Shown: positions 49,584-58,309 of the stretch, one piece after another
How the letters are laid out: each line of letters starts with the position of its first letter
Position numbering within the stretch: the first letter of the stretch is position 1
NCBI RefSeq assembly: GCF_016458305.1
Contig: NZ_JAEMHL010000009.1
Coordinates: 1-64,000 of the forward strand
DNA length: 64,000 nucleotides
Direction of reading: 5' to 3'
DNA from: Geomonas anaerohicana
Lineage (GTDB): Bacteria > Desulfobacterota > Desulfuromonadia > Geobacterales > Geobacteraceae
Translations under genes and position numbers: made by a program
Notes under the pieces: model-generated
Databases searched by the model: none
What the model saw: the letters and a program-made list of their open reading frames with translations, nothing else
Told to the model about the DNA's origin: nothing

Positions 49584-51013
49584 CAGTTAGACTCCTGCAC
49601 TACCATGGCGGCGAGCTTTCTGGAGGTCGCCACCTCGATGTCTTCGGGCACCTTCTGCCCGGTGCTGAAATAAGAAAGAGGGATCTTGTGCTTGAAGCAG
49701 GTGTCGACGATGCAGCCGAAGGTCCGGCTCTCGTCGAGCTTGGTGAAGAGGAGCTTGGTCAACGGCAGCGTGCCGAAGGTGGCGATGATCTCGTCGATCT
49801 CGCGGCTCCTCGTGGTTGCCGAGAGGCAGAGGTAGACGTCGATGCCGGTCTGGGTCTCGAGGTAGCCCTTGAGTTCGTCGAGGCGGTCGGCGTCCTTGGG
49901 GCTGCGGCCGGCGGTGTCGATGAGGATCAGGTCCTTGTCGGAATGGCGGGCCAGCGCCTTGGAAAGTTCCTGCGAGTTGCCGGCTACTTCCAGGGGGAGG
50001 TCCATGATCTTGGCATAGGTTTTCAGCTGCTCCACCGCGCCGACCCTGAAGTTGTCCATGGTGACCATGGCGACGGAGACGCGGCGGTTCAGGGCGTACA
50101 TGGCGGCGATCTTGGCGATGGTGGTGGTCTTGCCGACGCCGGTCGGTCCGACCACGGCCACGATGCGCGGCCCGGTCTTCTTGATGCGCAGCGAGCCGGA
50201 GCACTTCACCATGCCGGCCAGGTTGTCGGCCATCAGCGAGCGGAGCTCCTCCAGCGAGGCCCCCTCCTCGGCGGCGGCGCGGATCGACTCGGTCAGGGTC
50301 TGCACCGCCAGCGGGCCGACATCCTCACCCCTCAGTTCCTCGGCCAACTGCTGCAGCAGGCGCTCCTCGTCGCTGGTCCTGGCGACCTCTTTGACCAGCT
50401 TCAGGGCCGGGGCGGCCGTTTCGGGCTGCTCGACCGGGAAGGGGAAGGCCAGCGGTTCGGGCTGGGCCGCGGCCTTGACGGTCTGCTCCAGCGCCTGCCC
50501 GGCCAGCTGGAAGGTCACCGGCTTGGCGCCCTTCTCGGGAGCCTTCTCCTTGGTGCCGGAGACCGCGTTGTAGAGAAGCTGCTTGATCTCCTCCAGCTCT
50601 TCCTTACCGAAGGTCCTGGGAACTGCCGGGGTATCCGGCTGGAGCTCCTGGACCTGGGGCGCGCCCTGCTGGGTGGCCTGCTGCGCCTCCTTCTTGGTAA
50701 GCGCCTCGATGCGCTGCTTCAGCTCGCGCACCTCGCGCGCCAGGGGGCCCAGCATGGAATTCTGGAACTCCTCGCGGGTGGACAGCTCGCGCTCCGGGGC
50801 CGGCGGCGGCTCCTCCCGGTACGGGTTGGGGCGCTGGACCGGCCTGGGCTCCAGGGCCGCAGTGACCTCGTAGTACGGTTTGGAGAAGAAGCCGAGGATA
50901 CCCTTCTTGCGCTCCTTCTTGGAGGAGAGGATCATGGCGTCCAGACCCATCTCGGCCTTAACCATCCTGAGAGCTTCCGACATCTCGCCTGCTTGGAATG
51001 TTTTAACTAGCAT
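49583..51013 (-). CDS. flhF: Flagellar biosynthesis GTPase FlhF
   Basis: A 476-residue SRP-like GTPase. The N-terminal MVKAEMGLDAMILSSKK segment is typical, and a long variable Pro/Gln-rich middle follows. The NG domain carries GPTGVGKTTT near 285, DTAGRSPKD and TKLDE. It places the flagellum at the cell pole. It overlaps flhA by 11 bp. Confidence 0.95.
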   Translation of the reverse strand: MLVKTFQAGEMSEALRMVKAEMGLDAMILSSKKERKKGILGFFSKPYYEVTAALEPRPVQRPNPYREEPPPAPERELSTREEFQNSMLGPLAREVRELKQRIEALTKKEAQQATQQGAPQVQELQPDTPAVPRTFGKEELEEIKQLLYNAVSGTKEKAPEKGAKPVTFQLAGQALEQTVKAAAQPEPLAFPFPVEQPETAAPALKLVKEVARTSDEERLLQQLAEELRGEDVGPLAVQTLTESIRAAAEEGASLEELRSLMADNLAGMVKCSGSLRIKKTGPRIVAVVGPTGVGKTTTIAKIAAMYALNRRVSVAMVTMDNFRVGAVEQLKTYAKIMDLPLEVAGNSQELSKALARHSDKDLILIDTAGRSPKDADRLDELKGYLETQTGIDVYLCLSATTRSREIDEIIATFGTLPLTKLLFTKLDESRTFGCIVDTCFKHKIPLSYFSTGQKVPEDIEVATSRKLAAMVVQESN

Positions 51014-53084
51014 TGATCACCACCACGCCTAAGGATTGGATTTTTATGTTGGGCGGGATCTCGTTGTGCGAGATGACCGCCAGGTTGGGCATGAACCGTT
51101 CGGTAAGTTTCTTCACGTGACGACGGATGGACGGGGAAGCCATCAGGACCGGCAGCGCGCCGATGGCGTCGAACTGCTCGGCATTCCTGCGGATGGCGGC
51201 CAGGACGCGCTGCGCCACGTGCGGGTCGATGGCCAGGTAGCTTCCCTGCTCCGATAGCTGGACCGAATCGACGATGGCCTCCTCGATGTCGTGGTCCAGG
51301 GTGAGCACGCACAGGGTGTCGTCCTCGCGCTTGTACTGCTCCACGATGTAGCGCCCGAGGCTCTGCCGCACGAACTCGGTGAGCATCTCCGGGTCCTTGG
51401 TCACCCCGCCGTAGTCGGCCAGGGTCTCCAGGATGGAGCGCAGGTCGCGGATGGAAACGTTTTCCTTCAGGAGGTTCTTCACCACGCGCAGCACGGTGCC
51501 CAGGGAGAGGAGCGACGGGACCAGTTCCTCGACCACCTTGGGCAGGGTGGCGGCGATGCTGTCCAGAAGCTGCTGCAGTTCCTGGCGCCCGACCAGCTCG
51601 TGGGCGTGTTTCTTGATGGTCTCGCTGATGTGGGTGGCCAGGATGGTGGTGTTGTCCACCACGGTGTAGCCGGAAACCTGCGCCTTCTCCCGCTCTTTCC
51701 CCTTGATCCAGACTGCGGGGAGGCCGAACACCGGCTCGGTGGTCTTGATCCCCTCCAGCGCACCGACCGCACCGCCGGAATCCATGGCGAGGTACTGGCC
51801 GGAGAGCTCGCCGCCGCCGACCTTGGCGCCGTTGATGAGGATGTTGTACTCGTAGGGTTTCAGCTGCAGGTTGTCGTGGATGTGGATCGGGGGGACGATG
51901 AAGCCCATGCGGTCCGCCACCTGCTTCCTGATGGAGCGGATGCGGTCCAGAAGTTCCCCCTGCTGGCTCGCGTCCACCATCGGGACCAGGCCGTAGCCGA
52001 CTTCCAGCTCCAGCATGTCCAGCGGACGGATGCTGCTGATCTGGTCGCTCTCCTCGGCGCTTCCGGCCGTGGTCTCCACCACGTCCTCGACCTCGGCCTT
52101 CTTCTCAACGGCCATCTTGCTCACCATGTAGGCGACGCCGGAGAGGAGGAAGAAGGCGAAGTGCGGCAGGCCGGGGATCATGGCGAACAGGAACAGTACG
52201 CCCGAAGCGACCTGGAAGGCCTTCGGGTAGTTCAAAAGCTGCCCGGCGATCTCGTGGCCGAAGTTGTTCTCGTCGGCGGAGCGGGTCACGATGACGCCGG
52301 CCGCGGTGGAGATGATCAGGGCCGGGATCTGGGCCACCAGCCCCTCGCCGATGGTGAGCAGGGTGTAGTTCTGCAGCGCCATGTCCAGCGGCATACCCTT
52401 CTGCCAGACGCCGATGACGAAGCCGCCGATGATGTTCACCAGCACGATCATGATGCCGGCGACCGCGTCCCCGCGCACGAACTTGGAGGCACCGTCCATG
52501 GAGCCGTAGAAGTCCGCCTCGCGGGCGATCTTCTTGCGGCGCAGCTTGGCCTCCTTGTCCGTCAGGATGCCGTTGGAGAGGTCGGCGTCGATGGCCATCT
52601 GCTTGCCCGGCATGGCGTCCAACGTGAAGCGGGCGGCCACCTCGGCCACGCGCCCGGCACCCTTTGTGATGACCACGAAGTTGATGATGACCAGGATCAG
52701 GAAGATGACCGCGCCCACCACGTAGTTGCCGCCGACCACGAACTGGCCGAAGGCCTTGATGACGCCGCCCGCCGCCTCGACCCCCTCGCTGCCGTGCATG
52801 AGGATGAGGCGCGTGGAGGCGATGTTCAGTGCCAGTCGGAATAGCGTCGTGACCAGGAGGATGGAGGGGAATACCGAGAAGTCGAGCGGTTGCACCGTGT
52901 AGAGGCAGACCAGCAGGATCACCAGCGCCACGGTGATGTTGGTCGCCAGGAAGATGTCGAGCATGAACGCAGGCAGGGGGACCACCATCAGGGCCAGCAC
53001 CCCGATCAGGGCGATCGCCATGTAGATGTCCGAATTGCTCTTGGGTCCCGGGAGCGCCAGGGCGTCCGTCGAGGGGTTTGCCAT
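51003..53084 (-). CDS. flhA: Flagellar export gate protein FlhA
   Basis: A 693-residue, full-length FlhA. About eight N-terminal transmembrane helices (first half) carry the FHIPEP-region motif (FSVFPSILLVTTLFRLALNI; DAMPGKQMAIDADL), and the C-terminal part is a cytosolic substrate-docking domain. It is the first gene of the operon. No flhB or fliP/Q/R lies upstream, so the export apparatus is split across the genome. Confidence 0.95.
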   Translation of the reverse strand: MANPSTDALALPGPKSNSDIYMAIALIGVLALMVVPLPAFMLDIFLATNITVALVILLVCLYTVQPLDFSVFPSILLVTTLFRLALNIASTRLILMHGSEGVEAAGGVIKAFGQFVVGGNYVVGAVIFLILVIINFVVITKGAGRVAEVAARFTLDAMPGKQMAIDADLSNGILTDKEAKLRRKKIAREADFYGSMDGASKFVRGDAVAGIMIVLVNIIGGFVIGVWQKGMPLDMALQNYTLLTIGEGLVAQIPALIISTAAGVIVTRSADENNFGHEIAGQLLNYPKAFQVASGVLFLFAMIPGLPHFAFFLLSGVAYMVSKMAVEKKAEVEDVVETTAGSAEESDQISSIRPLDMLELEVGYGLVPMVDASQQGELLDRIRSIRKQVADRMGFIVPPIHIHDNLQLKPYEYNILINGAKVGGGELSGQYLAMDSGGAVGALEGIKTTEPVFGLPAVWIKGKEREKAQVSGYTVVDNTTILATHISETIKKHAHELVGRQELQQLLDSIAATLPKVVEELVPSLLSLGTVLRVVKNLLKENVSIRDLRSILETLADYGGVTKDPEMLTEFVRQSLGRYIVEQYKREDDTLCVLTLDHDIEEAIVDSVQLSEQGSYLAIDPHVAQRVLAAIRRNAEQFDAIGALPVLMASPSIRRHVKKLTERFMPNLAVISHNEIPPNIKIQSLGVVVINAS

Positions 53085-53592
53085 GCGTCAGTTTCCTTTG
53101 CCTTGCCTGGGGGTTTTCTCTGCAGAGGGACCTTGTGCAACCGGTGTGCCATTTTCCGGAAGTCGGCCCGGCAGCCTAGTGGCAGGCGAAAACCGGAGTG
53201 AATACAAGGGGGAGCAGCAGCAAAGGTGAGGACGGTGGGATCGCGACGGTAGCCATGGCACCGTCAGTTTTGAAGTGCCGCGCCAGTCATTTTTTTGACC
53301 GCACATCAGCGGCCCCCCTCCCCACGCGGGAGGGGGTTAGGGGGTGGGGGTAGGTGCCACATTAGCGGTCATGGCAAGGTCACCCACCCCCCCTGCCCCC
53401 TCCCGTCAAGGGAGGGGGAGAACTGGAAGCGGTCGATTTTGATTACAGCAGGCACCTAACCGGACAACACTGGCCGCACATGGGTTAGAGTCTTCTTTTT
53501 TTCTTGTCAAAACGACGGGGAGCCGCTATGTTTTCCCCGCCCGAAGGAGGCTTCCCGCAGCCCTCCCAGGAGTTCCCCCAAAACGGACCACC
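53085..53592. other. Divergent spacer with flhA promoter and G/C-rich inverted repeats
   Basis: It holds the sigma-54 promoter of flhA (53136-53151). A G/C-rich imperfect inverted repeat follows at about 53312-53427: a GGGAGGGGG / CCCCCTCCC arrangement bounding GTGGGGGTAGGTGCC and CACCCACCCCCC. No gene is seen. The start of the outer-membrane lipoprotein gene lies at the right end; no clear promoter for it could be assigned. Confidence 0.6.
53136..53151 (-). promoter_or_regulatory. Sigma-54 promoter of the flhA-flgL operon
   Basis: On the minus strand TGGCACACCGGTTGCA matches the -24/-12 consensus at all but one weakly conserved position, with exact spacing. The predicted start is near 53124, 40 nt before flhA. 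Confidence 0.8.
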
Positions 53593-54825
53593 ATGCGCGC
53601 CTTATCGCTTCTATCGCTGATCCTTTTTTCGTTTCTGGCTGGCTGCACCAGCTACATCCCGTCCACCGTGCTCCCGGCGCCCTCGCCGGCACAGCCGTAC
53701 GTGAAGATGGTCACCATCCCGCTTCCGGTGATCGCCTCCAGCCCCAACGAAGGGGTCACCTACGGCGCCCTGACCGCGTTCCTTCTGCACAACGACAAGG
53801 ACGAGGTTTCCGCGCTGTTCGCCCCGCAGGTGAACCAGAACGAGAACTTCGGCACCACGGGGACCATCTACGGCGCCATGTATCCCTCTCCGCTGCGCAG
53901 CATAGAATTCAACCTCTCCAAATCCACCAAGGTGAACTCCGACTACGAGGTGAGGGTGAGGGACCAGAGCCTCATGGACCGCCAGTTGGAGCTGAACGCC
54001 TTCCTCTACAACTTCACCGACGGTTCGGCCCGCTTCTTCGGTTTCGGTCCCGGCAGCCGCGCCGAGGACGAGACCAACTTCGCCGACCGCGAATTCGGCT
54101 ACACCGTATCGGCGGGTTACCCGCTGACCGCCAACACCATCCTTTTCCTGGGCGATCGCCTGAGAAGGGTCGAGGTGGACGACGGTGCGGTGACCAAGCT
54201 CCCCAACCTGCAGCAGCACTTCAGCGCCGCCGAGGTCCCCGGCATCGACGGCTTCAGCACCCACGCCCAGTCCGTCTCGCTGGTCTACAGCACCCTCGAC
54301 GCCCCCGCCATGGCCAGTTCCGGCATCCGGGCCCGGGCCACCATCGAAGGGAGCCTGGCCGCCCTGGGGAGCAGCGCTCGCTTCGTACGCTACGAGGCCG
54401 AGGTCAAAGGGTTCTTCCCCGTACCGGACAGCCGTTTCATCAGCGCCGGCAGGTTTGCGGTGGGGCAGGCGCGCGGCAGTTCCATCCCGTTTTTGGAGCG
54501 GAGCATCCTCGGCGGCGAGAACACGCTCAGGGGGTACGGCAGGAACCGCTTCATCGACAACAGCTACGTGGTCTGCAACCTGGAGGAGAGGATCAGGCTG
54601 TTCCGGTGGGAGGTGTTCGACGTCAAGGCGGACTGGGAGCTGGCGCCTTTCGTGGACATCGGCGGGGTAGCCGACACGGTCGGCGACCTGAGGGCGGGCA
54701 ACATCGAGGTCAACCCCGGCATCGGCTTCCGCGCCGTAGTGCGCCCAAACATCCTAGGGCGCATCGACGTCGGCTTCGGCAAGGACGGCCCCGCCGTATT
54801 CGTGGGGCTCGGGTACCCATTCTAA
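53593..54825 (+). CDS. Omp85/BamA-family surface-antigen lipoprotein without POTRA domains
   Basis: A 410-residue protein. The lipoprotein signal peptide ends LAGC (Cys18). About 340 residues of alternating beta-strand pattern follow and end in the typical C-terminal aromatic (VGLGYPF), with an Omp85-type RGY motif in GGENTLRGYGRNRFIDNS near 313. This matches the Bac_surface_Ag barrel family but lacks room for POTRA repeats. It is probably a 16-strand outer-membrane barrel of unknown role. The Shine-Dalgarno is weak (ACGGACC). Confidence 0.8.
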   Translation: MRALSLLSLILFSFLAGCTSYIPSTVLPAPSPAQPYVKMVTIPLPVIASSPNEGVTYGALTAFLLHNDKDEVSALFAPQVNQNENFGTTGTIYGAMYPSPLRSIEFNLSKSTKVNSDYEVRVRDQSLMDRQLELNAFLYNFTDGSARFFGFGPGSRAEDETNFADREFGYTVSAGYPLTANTILFLGDRLRRVEVDDGAVTKLPNLQQHFSAAEVPGIDGFSTHAQSVSLVYSTLDAPAMASSGIRARATIEGSLAALGSSARFVRYEAEVKGFFPVPDSRFISAGRFAVGQARGSSIPFLERSILGGENTLRGYGRNRFIDNSYVVCNLEERIRLFRWEVFDVKADWELAPFVDIGGVADTVGDLRAGNIEVNPGIGFRAVVRPNILGRIDVGFGKDGPAVFVGLGYPF

Positions 54826-54837
54826 CGGCCTTAACAG

Positions 54838-54866
54838 CCGTTCAACGTTCAACGTTCAACGTTCCA
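54838..54866. repeat. CGTTCAA heptamer repeat
   Basis: CCGTTCAACGTTCAACGTTC and the following AACGTTCC are four head-to-tail heptamers. The same family occurs at 47067-47204 and, in degenerate form, at 80-126. Confidence 0.7.
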
Positions 54867-54870
54867 AATG

Positions 54871-54909
54871 TAAAGGGGACAGGCTCCGCGAGGTGCCTGT
54901 CCCCTTTTT
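54871..54909 (+). terminator. Palindromic repeat acting as terminator
   Basis: AAAGGGGACAGGC and GCCTGTCCCCTTT form a stem of about 15 bp with a small loop, followed by TTTTT. It is a member of the family seen at 38078 and 58310. Confidence 0.8.
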
Positions 54910-55063
54910 GCATCTGCGTTCAAATCCCCCTCAATCCCCCTTGATCTCGTTCCCAAGGTCCACCTTGGGAACGTAAAGTCTACCGAAGCTCCAGCTTCCC
55001 CCGGATGCAAAGCTGGAGCTTTGCGCCACATTGGGTTCCCAGGCCGCGGAGCTCGGGAACCAG

Positions 55064-55088
55064 AAAAAAAAAGAGCCCGGAAGGGCTT
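55064..55088 (-). terminator. Terminator of the FRG-domain gene
   Basis: On the minus strand AGCCC, a 4-nt loop and GGGCT are followed by C and nine T residues. Confidence 0.7.
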
Positions 55089-55103
55089 GGTACACGTGAC
55101 CTA

Positions 55104-55142
55104 GCGTCCCCCCCTTGTCAAAGGGGGGACAGGGGGGATTTG
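55104..55142. repeat. CCCCCTTT-type inverted repeat
   Basis: CGTCCCCCCCTTGTCAAAGG continuing GGGGACAGGGGGGATTTG forms an inverted repeat. Closely similar copies lie at 62122-62155 and 62315-62354. Confidence 0.7.
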
Positions 55143-55171
55143 TCGGTGGTCCTCGTGTGAGGAAGGCGACA

Positions 55172-55969
55172 CTATGTATGCCTGTGCGCCAGCGACTGCT
55201 GGGGATCTATCTTGTCCGACACCTTCTCCTGGATGTAGCGCGCCAGCCCGTCCAGGTCGGCAAACACGAAGGCATGGTTGATCCCCAAAAGCTTCAGCTC
55301 CTGGGCGAGAAAACCACGGTTCTCGAAGGGAATGCGGTACTTGCGGATGTGCTCGCGTGGAGTAAGCTGCTGCTCCAGCGGCCGCCAGGGGTTCCTCAGC
55401 AGCGAGAACACCCCGCTTTGCGCCTTGATGCGCGAGGCAATGACCGGCGCCATGAAGAAACAGGTGTCTGCCTCGAAGGGATTGGCCCTCTCGTCAATCT
55501 CGGAGAGCCCGTACATGGTGTGGGCGATGTAAAGCGCGGCGCCGCCGCAGTAGTCCGGGTTGTTGAGCCGGTCCCGCCGCAGGTCCAGATCCCCGTAGGG
55601 CTCGGCGATGGCGAAGTACAGGGCGATCAGCGGATTCACCGACCAGTCCAGCAGCCGGGTCGGCAGGCCATGATGCTGCGCCAGCGCCAGCCACTCCCAT
55701 TCCGTAGCGGGCTGCACCTCGACCAGGTGGCGCCCGGACTTCTTGAACTCCTGCAACGCCTGATACTCGCCGTAGATGTCGGCCGGCATCACCTCGCTGG
55801 CGGGACGCCGCCCAGCGCCGCCCGGATCGGGAGTGAGCCGCCCGATCTTGGGGATCAGGGTATAGAAGTCGCGGCTCTCGCCCCGGAAGAAGTTCCACGA
55901 GCCCGGAGCGGTCTTGATGATCAGCCTGCGGAAGTCGTCAAAAGATGTAATCTCGCCCGAGATATCCAT
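55172..55969 (-). CDS. FRG-domain protein
   Basis: A 265-residue protein with the defining FRG motif (SWNFFRGESRDFYTLIPKIG, FRG at 28-30) and the conserved ALAQHHGLPTRLLDWSVNPL segment that follows in this family. FRG proteins are widespread and often lie in variable regions; some are linked to phage defence, and molecular function is uncertain. Start 55969 is chosen for the GGAGGGGG upstream. It is a single gene with its own terminator. Confidence 0.85.
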   Translation of the reverse strand: MDISGEITSFDDFRRLIIKTAPGSWNFFRGESRDFYTLIPKIGRLTPDPGGAGRRPASEVMPADIYGEYQALQEFKKSGRHLVEVQPATEWEWLALAQHHGLPTRLLDWSVNPLIALYFAIAEPYGDLDLRRDRLNNPDYCGGAALYIAHTMYGLSEIDERANPFEADTCFFMAPVIASRIKAQSGVFSLLRNPWRPLEQQLTPREHIRKYRIPFENRGFLAQELKLLGINHAFVFADLDGLARYIQEKVSDKIDPQQSLAHRHT

Positions 55970-56055
55970 GGCCCCCTCCTGACCGGTGCCGCAACGTCCA
56001 CCACGCAGCACCACAAGAGTTAACCACAAATAATCTTCCCGGCATCTTCACATGA

Positions 56056-57498
56056 TCAGCCGAACCACGCCTGCCGCAGCAGCTTGATCCCCTCGGCGAT
56101 TTCTTCCGCAGAGAGGCCGCCGAAGCCGATCATGATCAGGTTCTCCGGGGCCGCGGCCGGGTTCTGCCAGAACTGCCGCGTGGGTGTCACCTTGACCTGG
56201 TACGCCGCCGCCCGCGCCACCATCGCTTCCTGCGTCTCGCCGGTGAAATGCTCCAAAAGGACGTGCAACCCGGCGTGGGACCCGTAGATGCGCACCCGGT
56301 CCCCCATCTCCCTCTGTATCGACTGCACCAGCACTTCGTGCTTCTTCTTGTTCACCAGGCAGACCTTGCGCAGGTGCCGGTCCCAGTGCCCGCCGGACAA
56401 GAGGCTGGCGGCGACGTACTGCTGCAGCCTCGGCACGGTGCACTTGTAGCGCTCGAAGACGGTGTGATACCGGGCCAGGAGCCATTGCGGCAGCACCATG
56501 TACCCCATGCGCAGCCCCGGCGCGAACGCCTTGGAAAAGGTCCCGAGGTAAATGACGCGTTCCTGGCAGTCGATTGACTGCAGGGCCGGGATGGGCCGGG
56601 TGCGGTAGCGGAACTCGCTGTCGTAATCGTCCTCGATGATGACGCCTCCGCTTTGCTCCGCCCACTGCAGCAGCCGCATGCGGTGCTGGATGGGCATCAC
56701 CACGCCGGTCGGGAGCTGGTGCGAGGGGGTCACATAGGCGAGCCGCGCCCCGCTTTTCTTCAGTTCCGCCGGGTCGATCCCCGACTCCCCCACCGGGATC
56801 GGGAGCACCCGGTAACCGTGGTTGCCGAAAATGACCCTGGTGAAGTCGTAACCGGGCTCCTCCATGCCAAGGATGCGCTCCTCCGGCGGAAACAGCAGGC
56901 AGATCATCATGGCTAGGTCCTGGAGTCCGGCGCCGACGACGATCTGCCCCGACGAGCATTTGACACCTCTCGACTGGCGCAGGTATTTCGCCAGCTCCCG
57001 CCGCAGTTGCAGTTCCCCCTGTTTATCCCCGTAGTAGGCGATGGAATCGACCTTGAGCGAGGTCAGCACCTCGTTGTTCAGGCGCCGCCACAGCGCATGC
57101 GGGAAGGAGTGCGGATCGAAGTCGCCGTAAGAGAAGTTGTATTTCACCGGTTTGCCCTGCACCGGCACCGGTTCCTCCGCATCCGTGCCTGTCCCGCTTA
57201 CCGCAAGGAACTCCGACTCGTCGCCCTCGCCCGTGATGCAGGGAAAATTCAGCAGGTCCTCCTGGAGATCCTGCACCACGTAACCCGATCCGTGCCGCCC
57301 CTCCACGTACCCCTCGATGCAGAGCTGGTCGTAGGCCGCCTCCACCGTGTTGCGCGCAATGGATAAATTTTTCGCCAGATCCCTGGTCGATGTCAGCCGG
57401 CTCCCCTTCTCGTATTCGCCGGTGATGATGTTCTGTTTCAGCTGCTCATAAAGCTGCTGGTACAAAGGCTTTTTTGACTCGGGATTGAGGTAGATCAT
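56056..57498 (-). CDS. MocR-family PLP-dependent transcriptional regulator
   Basis: A 480-residue protein. A GntR-type winged helix (1-75, LTSTRDLAKNLSIARNTVEA) is followed by an aminotransferase-like fold I domain (about 115-480). The PLP lysine is Lys323 in GTFSKAFAPGLRMGY, and the PLP-contacting Asp lies in EDDYDSEF (289-296). MocR regulators such as GabR and PdxR use PLP as effector and usually control a neighbouring gene. The closest target is the divergent gene at 57659. The regulated pathway is not evident. Confidence 0.9.
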   Translation of the reverse strand: MIYLNPESKKPLYQQLYEQLKQNIITGEYEKGSRLTSTRDLAKNLSIARNTVEAAYDQLCIEGYVEGRHGSGYVVQDLQEDLLNFPCITGEGDESEFLAVSGTGTDAEEPVPVQGKPVKYNFSYGDFDPHSFPHALWRRLNNEVLTSLKVDSIAYYGDKQGELQLRRELAKYLRQSRGVKCSSGQIVVGAGLQDLAMMICLLFPPEERILGMEEPGYDFTRVIFGNHGYRVLPIPVGESGIDPAELKKSGARLAYVTPSHQLPTGVVMPIQHRMRLLQWAEQSGGVIIEDDYDSEFRYRTRPIPALQSIDCQERVIYLGTFSKAFAPGLRMGYMVLPQWLLARYHTVFERYKCTVPRLQQYVAASLLSGGHWDRHLRKVCLVNKKKHEVLVQSIQREMGDRVRIYGSHAGLHVLLEHFTGETQEAMVARAAAYQVKVTPTRQFWQNPAAAPENLIMIGFGGLSAEEIAEGIKLLRQAWFG

Positions 57499-57549
57499 GG
57501 CGTTCCTCTCTCAGCGCGCTCACCTGAAGCAAAAAACTGTAAACGAAGT

Positions 57550-57609
57550 GTATCCATAAAATTTCTAAAATGTGGCCCTTCACAAGGATACTGTTTGAGT
57601 CCTATCCTT
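57550..57609. promoter_or_regulatory. Possible MocR operator in the divergent spacer
   Basis: AAGGATA (57584-57590) and TATCCTT (57603-57609) form an inverted repeat with a 12-bp spacer. A further GTATCC half-site is at 57550-57555. It lies between the MocR regulator and the gene at 57659. MocR proteins bind such repeated half-sites. Confidence 0.4.
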
Positions 57610-57658
57610 ACACCAGATCGACAGCGGTGTAAATACTCACCCACCACAGGAGGACATT

Positions 57659-58291
57659 ATGAAAGGTCTCAGAGCACATCTCCTCACAGTCATGACCATT
57701 ATCGCCACCGCGCTTGTAGCTGCGTCTCCCCTGACTGCTACTGCCGCAGAACCCGGCGCCGCAGGCAAGGCCACCCATAAAACAGCTGCACCTGAACAGG
57801 CGGAACGGATGGAACTGAAAATCGGCTGGGTGACCATCGCCAACGACGGCTCTCTGCACGTCGAGTTCACCGCCAAAGACGGCAACGGCAAAGCGATCAC
57901 GGGACTGACCCGGGACGACATCGCCGCGGTATCTTTCGGGCGGCTTGGTTACGAGGACGAGGTGGGGCTGAGGACGGTAGTCGGCCAACCGAACAAGATC
58001 TGGCTGAGCTACCTGGAAAAGCGCCGCGAGGGGCAGGGCGTTGAGCGGAACCGGGGCGTGGTCGCACTTGGGGCCAAGGATCGCCTGACGGAAGAAGGGG
58101 ACGGCAGCTACAGCCTCGATGTCAAAAGGCCGGCGCGGCTGCTGACCAAGTTCAGCTATGAGCCCACGGCTGAAACCGGCGTCATGCTGAGGATCGCGAG
58201 AGATGGCGGTGCGGAAGGGCGCGACTCGTACTTCTGGCGCCCGGCGCTGGCGAAGAGGATTGAAGTTCCGAAGATGCTGGCCCGCAGATAA
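57659..58291 (+). CDS. Secreted protein with OmcA/MtrC-like Ig domain, no haem motifs
   Basis: A 210-residue protein. It has a signal peptide (hydrophobic LLTVMTIIATALVAA, cleavage near TAAEPG) and a beta-rich domain (about 50-180): VEFTAKDGNGKAITGLTRDD, then WLSYLEKR and GDGSYSLDV. This resembles the N-terminal Ig-like domain of OmcA/MtrC-family multihaem cytochromes, but the protein has no CXXCH. It may be a stand-alone periplasmic or exported partner. Function is not known. AGGAGG precedes the ATG. Divergent from the MocR gene. Confidence 0.65.
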   Translation: MKGLRAHLLTVMTIIATALVAASPLTATAAEPGAAGKATHKTAAPEQAERMELKIGWVTIANDGSLHVEFTAKDGNGKAITGLTRDDIAAVSFGRLGYEDEVGLRTVVGQPNKIWLSYLEKRREGQGVERNRGVVALGAKDRLTEEGDGSYSLDVKRPARLLTKFSYEPTAETGVMLRIARDGGAEGRDSYFWRPALAKRIEVPKMLARR

Positions 58292-58309
58292 AGGTAAAGG
58301 AAGGGGAGT

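Larger units (their letters stand above)
54826..55171. other. Repeat-packed spacer between the barrel lipoprotein and FRG genes
   Basis: From left to right: heptamer repeat, palindromic terminator, then three nested palindromes (GTTCCCAAGGT/ACCTTGGGAAC at 54948-54973; AAGCTCCAGCTT/AAGCTGGAGCTT at 54986-55022; GGTTCCC/GGGAACC at 55034-55061). A minus-strand terminator and a C/G-rich inverted repeat (55104-55142) complete it. No gene is seen. Confidence 0.75.

Noticed and set aside
53312-53427. CRISPR-like look of the G/C-rich repeats
   Set aside because: There are only two imperfect inverted units, with no regular spacers and no cas genes nearby.
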